The position numbers and the translations under genes are program-made. From Pedobacter sp. Leaf250 (GTDB taxonomy: Bacteria; Bacteroidota; Bacteroidia; Sphingobacteriales; Sphingobacteriaceae), in the NCBI RefSeq assembly GCF_920984735.1, contig NZ_CAKLBU010000006.1, positions 124,001 through 188,000 on the forward strand: a stretch of 64,000 nt of DNA, in the 5' to 3' direction. Of this stretch, positions 54,444 to 64,000 are shown piece by piece. How positions within the stretch are numbered: the stretch's first letter is position 1; every line of letters begins with the position of its first letter. The notes beneath the pieces were generated by a model. That model made no database searches and had not been told where the DNA came from. It saw only the letters and a list, made by a program, of their open reading frames with translations.

Positions 54444-55217
54444 TTAAATATCAGAATAATCCGCGGGATACAGGAACAAGGTTACATTTTTAGAAACATT
54501 ATGCTGATACTGAGGCAAACCACTGATCTTTTTATATTCGGGACCAAAAGCCGCCCAGTGGCTGTCCCGGTCCGCTTTATTTTCAAAGGTAGTTAAATAC
54601 ATCAAATTCGGCATTTTACTTCCGGAAATCACCTGTCCGTAAAAAACAGCATTAAAATTCAACTTCGAGAAAATCTCAACCTCATAATCATTAAACATTT
54701 CAATTTTGTTGAGAGAAAGGGCTTCGGTCGCGGCTTCATAACTTCTTAATTCATAAACCCGTTCGTTTTTAGGTGTAGAAAGCTTTGGTAGCGAATACTC
54801 CGGCATCGAAGTGAAAGCTTTAAGCAATATAGATTCCAAACGCGTATATGGCGCATCATTGTATGGTGCAGTCGTATATTGTTTTCCGCTTTGGGCATCT
54901 ATATTATCCTTGATAATCGTCATATCGACTTTATCTAAATCGGTCAGCTTTTGAAGTGGTATGAAAACATAAACAGTCATATCTGAAGTATCCTGCACAA
55001 TCGGCTTAAAAACTCCCACCTCCTTTATGCCTGCCCTGCGCAGAGCTGGTAAGTAAGCTGTCTTTAAATACATATCGATTGTATTTTCCTGCGCAGTGCT
55101 TTTGTAATGATAAATCTTAATTTGATAATAAAAGACCCGCTTGGCAGCAACAACATATGCTGATAAAGCAATTAGGGTAACAGCTGCAAGAAGTATTCTG
55201 TTTAGGAAAGATTTCAC
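54444..55217 (-). CDS. NIPSNAP-family protein
   Basis: The gene has no good ATG; a GTG at 55217 gives a 257-residue protein with a clean signal peptide (KSFLNRILLAAVTLIALSAYVVA), preferred over an in-frame TTG 30 bases upstream. Two ferredoxin-like repeats follow: YYQIKIYHYKS and LPALRRAGIKEVGVF in the first, VYELRSYEA, NAVFYGQVISG and LMYLTTFENKADRDSHWAAF in the second, the NIPSNAP pattern. Function of the bacterial family is unclear; dimeric alpha-beta barrel enzymes are relatives. Exported to the periplasm. Confidence 0.8.
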   Translation of the reverse strand: MKSFLNRILLAAVTLIALSAYVVAAKRVFYYQIKIYHYKSTAQENTIDMYLKTAYLPALRRAGIKEVGVFKPIVQDTSDMTVYVFIPLQKLTDLDKVDMTIIKDNIDAQSGKQYTTAPYNDAPYTRLESILLKAFTSMPEYSLPKLSTPKNERVYELRSYEAATEALSLNKIEMFNDYEVEIFSKLNFNAVFYGQVISGSKMPNLMYLTTFENKADRDSHWAAFGPEYKKISGLPQYQHNVSKNVTLFLYPADYSDI

Positions 55218-55481
55218 GATATATTTATTTGAGTAAAAAAATAGCAATATAAACCCGATGTCTAAAAATATCGTTAACCGAAGATAAGTATTATCCTAAT
55301 TAAACGCATTATACAAAACCTAAAACCTAGTCGAGACCTTAATTTTCAATACCTAAAATCCATTACTACAATTATAAAGTTTCGGGTTTTTAAACAATTG
55401 AAGCTGGAAAATTCACCGTCCTTCCATGCCCTGATGTCCATATATGTTTTTCATTAAATCTTGATTAGGTGATAAAAACAA
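55218..55481. other. Intergenic region
   Basis: About 260 bp with no supported gene. It lies between the carboxylesterase stop and the NIPSNAP start. Confidence 0.3.
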
Positions 55482-57056
55482 TTAGGGATTCACTATCCCA
55501 TCCAATTGCAAGTATCTTTTTCCATTTTTTTCAGATAAAGATTTACTCTCCCCATCAATAATCATGACTTTTGGAATACTGCTTTGAAGACCAAACCATC
55601 TGGGAAGACCTTCTCCATTGGGATTGCCACTTTTGATAAAGTTTAGCAAATAGGACTGGAAGACTTTCGATGTTTCAAAATCTTCACTTTCCCATTTATA
55701 ACTGTTGTTTAGCTTGAGATTTCCAAGGGCATATTCAATATCTGAGGCATGTACCGCACCCATTATATCTGTATTATGAGATCCATGTCCGATAAAAGCA
55801 GGACGTTTTCTGGAAAACAAATACCGATATACAGGATGACCATTTGTTTTGCTGTGCACATCAATCCATTTCCAGGTAGAATAGGAAATAAAGCGATCGC
55901 TTGCGAGGTCAGTCGCCAACTGTGGCACCTGCTCATCTGTGTTCGCATAATACAGAGCAAATATTTCTTTGCTCTTTGAAGCAAAGCCCCTATCCACTCC
56001 GGCTTTATAATTGTCAACAGTAGGTTTCTGATTAGACAGAATAGCATTCATACTTCGCTCTGCAGTATTCCATCCTGCAAGGAGCGGCACATCCATCTGA
56101 CGACCATAGGTATAGGTAGTTAGTGGTTGTTCTACAAAAAAATAACCGTCTACTGTTAAGGGGAACCAGTAATCTTTTGATCTTTTTAATAACTCCTGTG
56201 TTGGGATTTTACGTAATTCAGAGATGCTGTTTGCTCCGCAGGCTTTTACAAATTCGGCGCCTATTTTTTCTGCATTTGACAGGCTCACAGGAGGTTCGAA
56301 CCCAAGTATGGAGCCGCTTTGGCCGATCGCACCTTGAAACAATCCTTTTGAAAGCGGTGAACACAGCTGAGCAGAAACTGACATAGAACCCGCTGATTCC
56401 CCAGCAATGGTGATCTGATCCGGATTTCCTCCGAATGCTGAAATATTACGCTTGATCCAACGCAGCGCTTCATTCTGATCCTGCAACCCATAATTACCAG
56501 AACTCCCCTGTTTATTCTCTTTGGAAAGGTCAGGATGTGCTAAAAACCCAAAAACACTCAGTCGATAATTTATAGTAATAAAAATCACGCCTTTGACAGC
56601 CATACTTTCTCCGTCATACCTGGGTTCTGATCCATCCCCACTGGAAAATCCTCCTCCGTGAATGTAGACCACCACCGGTAAGGACTTACCATCCTTTATT
56701 TGAGGTTTCCAGATATTAAGATAGAGGCAATCTTCACTTTCTTCAGCACTCCTGAAAAACATGTCATCGTAAGTATTCCGCTGAGGCGATCGTGAACTAA
56801 AAGCCATAGCGTCTTTTACACCAACCCAGTTCTTTTTAGGCATGGGAGATCGCCATCTGCGTTCACCCAGCGGAGGCTCCGCATAAGGAATACCTTTAAA
56901 TGCCAGCACACTGCTGGAGAGAACAGTTCCTCTGATTTTACCTTCCTTAAGCGTGACCAACGTTTCACCGTTTTTTAAAATATCATTCTGAGCGAATGAA
57001 AGGCTCGAAGAAAATAAGAGAAACAACAGAATTATATATTTTTTCATTTCTATCAT
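55482..57056 (-). CDS. Type-B carboxylesterase, secreted
   Basis: A 524-residue protein with a signal peptide ending LSFAQN near residue 23. It holds the carboxylesterase signatures: AFKGIPYAEPPLGERRW, EDCLYLNIW, YIHGGGFSSG (oxyanion hole), and FGGNPDQITIAGESAGSMS with the nucleophile Ser in GESAG. The ATG overlaps the stop of the GH30 gene by four bases, so the two are coupled. In this context it may remove ester groups from a glycan; a general role is also possible. Full length. Confidence 0.88.
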   Translation of the reverse strand: MIEMKKYIILLFLLFSSSLSFAQNDILKNGETLVTLKEGKIRGTVLSSSVLAFKGIPYAEPPLGERRWRSPMPKKNWVGVKDAMAFSSRSPQRNTYDDMFFRSAEESEDCLYLNIWKPQIKDGKSLPVVVYIHGGGFSSGDGSEPRYDGESMAVKGVIFITINYRLSVFGFLAHPDLSKENKQGSSGNYGLQDQNEALRWIKRNISAFGGNPDQITIAGESAGSMSVSAQLCSPLSKGLFQGAIGQSGSILGFEPPVSLSNAEKIGAEFVKACGANSISELRKIPTQELLKRSKDYWFPLTVDGYFFVEQPLTTYTYGRQMDVPLLAGWNTAERSMNAILSNQKPTVDNYKAGVDRGFASKSKEIFALYYANTDEQVPQLATDLASDRFISYSTWKWIDVHSKTNGHPVYRYLFSRKRPAFIGHGSHNTDIMGAVHASDIEYALGNLKLNNSYKWESEDFETSKVFQSYLLNFIKSGNPNGEGLPRWFGLQSSIPKVMIIDGESKSLSEKNGKRYLQLDGIVNP

Positions 57057-58468
57057 AATGACCAGATATGGGTAAGGGATGAACCTTTATTTATAGTGTA
57101 AAAGAAAAACTGTTTATCCTCAACGACTTTTACCAATTGGGGCTCTGCTGAATTATTGGAAATGATAAGCACCCGTTTTCCCTCCGGAGTTAAAAAGGCT
57201 ACATTACTCACCTTTGTTGTAAGGCTGCTTTCAATTCTATACGATCCGACAGGGACAAATTTAGATGCGTGTGCGATGACATAATAGGCAAGATTGCGAA
57301 CCACCTTATCTCCGTCTATAGTCACTGCTCCCTGGCATATTGAGCAGCCTCCATTATCCGTATGAGGATTATAGCCGAGATCTGCCGCTAGATTCCACAA
57401 AATCACATTTTTACTCCAGTTCCGTAAGGCACCTATTAATATCCTTCCTACTGGATAGGCGGTATTGAAACCACCATCCTTGCTTACCGCCATCATTTCA
57501 GTAAAATAAAGGTTTTTCCCAGGGAAAGCATCATGAACCTTGCCCATTGCAGCCGTCTGACCGGCATATAAATGAAATCCTGAACCATCAATATAAGCTG
57601 CTGCCTTCTGATCTGCCAATATTGAAATGGGATATTCCGGAGCATCACAATTGTGGTCATAAAGAACTATTTTCGTTTTTATATTCTTGCGTTTAAAGTT
57701 TGGGCCCAGATGATCGCGGATGAAACGCAGCTCTTCTTTGGCCAGAAACTGCATGCTGGGTGTATTGCCATCATTAAAAGGTTCATTTTGAACAGTCACA
57801 GCATCAATAACAATCCCGTGCTTTTTCATGGCCTCTATATATTTCACAAAGTAGTCCGCATAAATACTATAATATTCATCCTTTAATCTCCCACCCTGAA
57901 CATTCTGGTTTGATTTCATCCATACCGGAGCGGACCATGGAGAACCCATAATTTTTATCTTTGGGGATATCGCCAAAATTTCCTTTAATACAGGCACCAC
58001 ATCCTTTTCATCCTGCGATAGGGAAAAATGCTTTAACTCTGGATCAGTTTCCCCTGCTTTCAGGTCATCATAAGAAAATACGTACTCATTCAGATCAGAT
58101 GCGCCTATACTCACGCGGATATAACTGATTCCCACTTGGCCAGGCCTGTTTCCAAAAAGCTCATTCAGAAGTTTGCTTCTCTCCGTAGCAGACATCCTGA
58201 TAATATGCTGAGCACTTCCACCTGTCAGCGCAAACCCAAACCCATCAACAGACTGATATTGTTTTGCTGCGTTAATGTTGATGACTTCCGCCTTATCATT
58301 TCCCGGCTCGACAATATTCTTTTTTGATAAAAGCATCGATTTGTCATTGCTGGTTTCCCAACTCTCCACCTTAAGTTGTGCCAGGAGCAGAAGAGGAAAT
58401 GCATTTAAAAACAGAATTAACAGGAATACATTCTTGGACGGATAATTTGAAAGGGGGTATCGTGGCAT
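57053..58468 (-). CDS. GH30-family glycoside hydrolase, secreted
   Basis: A 471-residue protein with an N-terminal hydrophobic signal (VFLLILFLNAFPLLLLAQ). The (beta/alpha)8 domain has QSVDGFGFALTGGSAQHI, RVSIGASDLNEYVFSYDD and KIMGSPWSAPVWMK, the acid/base Glu in VQNEPFNDG, and the nucleophile Glu in LYFTEMMAVS. A small beta domain follows. The pattern resembles GH30 subfamilies with glucosylceramidase or beta-1,6-glucanase activity. It is coupled to the esterase downstream and lies 142 bp after the epimerase gene. Confidence 0.88.
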   Translation of the reverse strand: MPRYPLSNYPSKNVFLLILFLNAFPLLLLAQLKVESWETSNDKSMLLSKKNIVEPGNDKAEVININAAKQYQSVDGFGFALTGGSAQHIIRMSATERSKLLNELFGNRPGQVGISYIRVSIGASDLNEYVFSYDDLKAGETDPELKHFSLSQDEKDVVPVLKEILAISPKIKIMGSPWSAPVWMKSNQNVQGGRLKDEYYSIYADYFVKYIEAMKKHGIVIDAVTVQNEPFNDGNTPSMQFLAKEELRFIRDHLGPNFKRKNIKTKIVLYDHNCDAPEYPISILADQKAAAYIDGSGFHLYAGQTAAMGKVHDAFPGKNLYFTEMMAVSKDGGFNTAYPVGRILIGALRNWSKNVILWNLAADLGYNPHTDNGGCSICQGAVTIDGDKVVRNLAYYVIAHASKFVPVGSYRIESSLTTKVSNVAFLTPEGKRVLIISNNSAEPQLVKVVEDKQFFFYTINKGSSLTHIWSL

Positions 58469-58610
58469 AAGCTTATACTTGGTTTATACAAACTTAAGTG
58501 TAAGCCTCCCATTACTTTAATAGGATTTTAACATTTTATGATATTATGTATCTGAAGAACATCAAAGTAATACCTGAGTACCTAAGCCGTATGGCTCATC
58601 AACACATCAT

Positions 58611-59810
58611 TTAATCTTTTTGCAAATGCTTTAACCTCGAAATAATCTCTATACAGGCCCTACTGTTATGGTAAGGACATTTCCATAGACCAACCTTATC
58701 CTGTTTTGCCATCACAGAACCATCCGCATTTCTACCCCAAAACCACTCACCACTCTGGTGGTCAACTATCTGCTTCTTTGTATAGTTCCATATTTTATCA
58801 AAAAGTTCAAAAAAAACTTGATTCTTTGATAATTCGAATGCATTTAAGAAACCAACCATGGCCTCAGCTTGTACCCACCAGTGCTTCTCATCATTCCTGT
58901 GATTATTCACTGGAGAATATTCATAGATCATGGCCTCCTCATCCATACCCTCTGCAGATGCTTCTGCAATTTTAATGGCCATGCTTTTAAAGTGTGAAAT
59001 GAGCTCCGGGTGTTCAATCATTTCGGCCGCCTCCAGCAGTAGCCATGATGCTTCAATGTCATGACCATAAGAAATTTCACTGGATTTCCTGTTCCATTTC
59101 TCATCAAAGAAAAGATTTAGGTGTCCCTCTGTATCTATAATGTATTTATCAAAAACACCTAACAGGCCAATGATCTGATTATTTAAATGTTCATCAGGCC
59201 ATATTTTATAAAGCGTGGTATAGGCCTCCAAAATATGGAGATGCGTGTTCATTGTTTTCTTTTCGTTGGCATCTTTCTGACTTAACCTTAAATCCCGAAC
59301 TTGATCCCAATTTTCTGCAAAAGCCTCAAAATAGCCGCCATCTACCGGATCAAAACTATGAAGTTCGATATCGTGAAATAATGCTATTGCCAGATCCAAT
59401 GCCTCATTATCACCTGTTGCCAGATAATATTCAGAAAGCGCATAGATGGTGAAAGCAATGGCATAAATCTGTTTTTTTCGATCCCGGGGCATTCCCGTAT
59501 GATCAAGCGACCAGTAAACGCCTCCATATTTTGTATCAATGAAGTGTTCTTTGATATACTGAAAGCCATGCTGGGCTAAATATAAATCCTGCAAATCTCC
59601 ATTAAAATTGTAGGCAGCGGAGAAGCTCCACAAGATTCTTGCATTTAAAACCGATCCCTTTTCAGCATCAGGATTAATTAACTCACCTTCGGCAATCTGA
59701 CCAATAAACCCGCCAAAATCCAGGTCTACAGTGTTGTTCCTCCAGTACGTTAGGATATTTTTCAGTTCAGTTTCAAATTCCCCGATAAAATGAAATAATT
59801 TACGATCCAT
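58611..59810 (-). CDS. Cellobiose 2-epimerase (AGE-superfamily)
   Basis: A 399-residue (alpha/alpha)6-barrel protein. The signatures FGGFIGQI, RILWSFSAAY, KYGGVYWSLDHTG, GGYFEAFAENWD, NTHLHILEAYTTLY, YGHDIEASWLL and HWWVQAEAMVGFLNAF match cellobiose 2-epimerases, with the catalytic His residues in NTHLH, YGHDIEA and EKHWW. It converts the reducing-end glucose of beta-1,4 disaccharides to mannose; in mannan pathways it acts on mannobiose before a GH130 phosphorylase. No signal peptide, so cytoplasmic. Heads the transcription unit ahead of GH30. Confidence 0.9.
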   Translation of the reverse strand: MDRKLFHFIGEFETELKNILTYWRNNTVDLDFGGFIGQIAEGELINPDAEKGSVLNARILWSFSAAYNFNGDLQDLYLAQHGFQYIKEHFIDTKYGGVYWSLDHTGMPRDRKKQIYAIAFTIYALSEYYLATGDNEALDLAIALFHDIELHSFDPVDGGYFEAFAENWDQVRDLRLSQKDANEKKTMNTHLHILEAYTTLYKIWPDEHLNNQIIGLLGVFDKYIIDTEGHLNLFFDEKWNRKSSEISYGHDIEASWLLLEAAEMIEHPELISHFKSMAIKIAEASAEGMDEEAMIYEYSPVNNHRNDEKHWWVQAEAMVGFLNAFELSKNQVFFELFDKIWNYTKKQIVDHQSGEWFWGRNADGSVMAKQDKVGLWKCPYHNSRACIEIISRLKHLQKD

Positions 59811-59826
59811 TAAGCTGTATTTTCTT

Positions 59827-59834
59827 CAAAAATA
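59827..59834 (-). promoter_or_regulatory. TAnnTTTG element before the epimerase gene
   Basis: On the minus strand the bases read TATTTTTG, matching TAnnTTTG, 17 bp before the ATG at 59810. No clear -33 TTTG is present. Confidence 0.4.
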
Positions 59835-59892
59835 ATTCCTGATGCATAAGATTAGTTAATACTATTTTACCATAAAAACATATTATACCCAC

Positions 59893-59904
59893 TGATGCGC
59901 ATCA
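59893..59904. promoter_or_regulatory. 12-bp palindrome tgatgcgcatca, possible operator
   Basis: A perfect palindrome with a GC core in otherwise AT-rich DNA, located between the divergent epimerase and AraC genes. It could be a repressor or activator site for the epimerase transcription unit. Confidence 0.4.
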
Positions 59905-60103
59905 ATACATTTTTAACAAAAGTAAATGTTTATTTAACATCAAAACACAATACAAGATCAAGAAATCGGCATTCAAGACTGCATAACACACATAAGATCA
60001 ATTTTATTAGTGATGCTTATTTACCAACCCGCAATGTATTTTTTAACTGCTAACTTTTATAACCTGTGTATTTTTATTAATTTAGTAGCATACCAAATAT
60101 AAC

Positions 60104-63152
<3,049 letters not shown>

Positions 63153-63155
63153 AAT

Positions 63156-64000
63156 TTATTTCTTCTTTAAAATATAAACAGCATCGGTACCGGGATTTAA
63201 GACCACTGTAATAATCTCGGCCTTATCAGCAATAGATGTAATATCATTTAATGCAGAAGATATCCCACTTTCACAATCATACCTTTCTGCAGAATAAACT
63301 GCCGATTCTAAAAGTAAATTGATTTCGGTTGTGAGCTTTTCTTTTTTAGGGTTATACACATAGATATAATACTCATTCCCGCATTTAACGCTATATAGCT
63401 CAAGGTCTAAATTAGATGATGAAACAGAAAAAGCATCAAAGTTACCTTTCCCAGCCATCATCATCCTGTCTTGTATGGTCCTCACCTTACGAATGTAAGT
63501 ATCAGTCCCCCGGTTGTCGAAATATTCCCACCACCAGGACAGTGGCAAAACAGGTGTTGGAGAAAACAGGCCATACCAAAGTCCCCTTTTAAAATCACTG
63601 TCCATCTCATGGGCAAAAAGGTCAAAGTTTTTCGACCAGTCATATTCATAACCATACTCACCGATTACATATGGTTTATTGAATTCGTGGGTATAATTTA
63701 CAATCGTCGTTGGCAGTGCCCTGTTGTTTTTATAGATATGCTTTTGATTGAAATCAATATCACTGATACTGTTTAAACCTTTTAGATCCCGATGGGATAT
63801 ACTGGTGGTGACCAGATGATCAAACGGATCAATTTTTTTCAGGTATTCAGCCATTTCCTTGTGCCATTGTACAATATCTTCAGCTGGTATGGGATTGTTC
63901 TTATCTCGGAACTGAACATTGTCAATTTCATTAAAAAATTCCCATGCACCAATTGCAGCGCTGTATCCCCAACGGGCAACAATAAAACGCAGGCGGTTAT
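63156..64000 (-). CDS. GH5-like glycoside hydrolase, C-terminal part (cut by window end)
   Basis: The C-terminal 280 residues of a clan GH-A glycosidase; the start lies beyond the window. The acid/base motif WEFFNEID is visible near the 5' edge and the nucleophile Glu in KPYVIGEYGYEYDWSK. A beta domain with LDLELYSVKCGNEYYIYVYN ends the protein. The nearest match by eye is the mannanase-like GH5 group. It is the first visible gene of the operon GH5-GH26-esterase. Confidence 0.82.
   Translation of the reverse strand, partial: NRLRFIVARWGYSAAIGAWEFFNEIDNVQFRDKNNPIPAEDIVQWHKEMAEYLKKIDPFDHLVTTSISHRDLKGLNSISDIDFNQKHIYKNNRALPTTIVNYTHEFNKPYVIGEYGYEYDWSKNFDLFAHEMDSDFKRGLWYGLFSPTPVLPLSWWWEYFDNRGTDTYIRKVRTIQDRMMMAGKGNFDAFSVSSSNLDLELYSVKCGNEYYIYVYNPKKEKLTTEINLLLESAVYSAERYDCESGISSALNDITSIADKAEIITVVLNPGTDAVYILKKK

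Overview
The window reads as a chromosomal segment of a Bacteroidota bacterium of the Sphingobacteriaceae type, most likely Pedobacter or a close relative. The reasons are: low GC; three SusC/FecA-type TonB-dependent receptors, one with a SusD partner; a FecI/FecR pair; many cupin-AraC regulators; the Bacteroidota promoter element TAnnTTTG at a few starts; weak ribosome binding sites; and secreted proteins ending their signal peptides in 'AQ'. No rRNA, complete tRNA, CRISPR array or intact insertion sequence was seen.

Region 1 (1-6316): the 5' end of a susC gene faces a LacI-type regulator, and a perfect 20-bp palindrome lies between them. Next comes a tight three-gene operon: an outer-membrane barrel protein, a VirJ/AcvB-type lipoprotein hydrolase and a second VirJ/AcvB-type hydrolase. 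It converges, with one base between, on an mprF gene for aminoacyl-phosphatidylglycerol synthesis and flipping. This is a plausible make-and-turn-over module for aminoacyl lipids. Region 2 (6751-11297): ECF sigma factor, FecR anti-sigma factor and an STN-domain TonB-dependent transducer. Region 3 (11779-16815): five overlapping glycosyltransferase genes (three GT4, one MurG-like, one GT2). Converging on them is a transport-only locus, susC-susD-AmpG-like MFS (23003-16920), with a divergent MarR regulator.

Region 4 (24-36.5 kb): single genes (a small TIGR03643-type protein, AI-2E/PerM permease, S41 and M13 peptidases, AraC and TetR regulators, an NTF2-fold protein), a remnant of an aminoglycoside 6-adenylyltransferase, and a formaldehyde-fixing hxlB-hxlA pair with a divergent AraC regulator. 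Region 5 (36.6-52.8 kb) looks like an eroded mobile island. It has a truncated tyrosine recombinase, a frameshifted MerR gene, a helix-turn-helix gene broken by a 10-bp tandem duplication, and a PRTRC cassette (bacterial ubiquitin-like conjugation genes). In the cassette the ubiquitin-like gene C and the E1-like ThiF gene are broken, while the E2-like gene B and gene E are intact. Element-type accessory genes such as a histone H1-like protein also occur here, and a Crp-type regulator, a GH144-type glucanase and an AraC regulator are embedded in it.

Region 6 (53-64 kb): an exported methyltransferase, a NIPSNAP protein and then a glycan-degradation locus. On the minus strand this holds a GH5-like enzyme (cut by the window end), GH26 mannanase, CE1-type esterase, cellobiose 2-epimerase, GH30 glucosidase and a type-B carboxylesterase, with a cupin-AraC regulator embedded. 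It fits breakdown of a beta-mannan or mixed mannan/glucan.

All family assignments come from reading translated sequence by eye; no database search was run.
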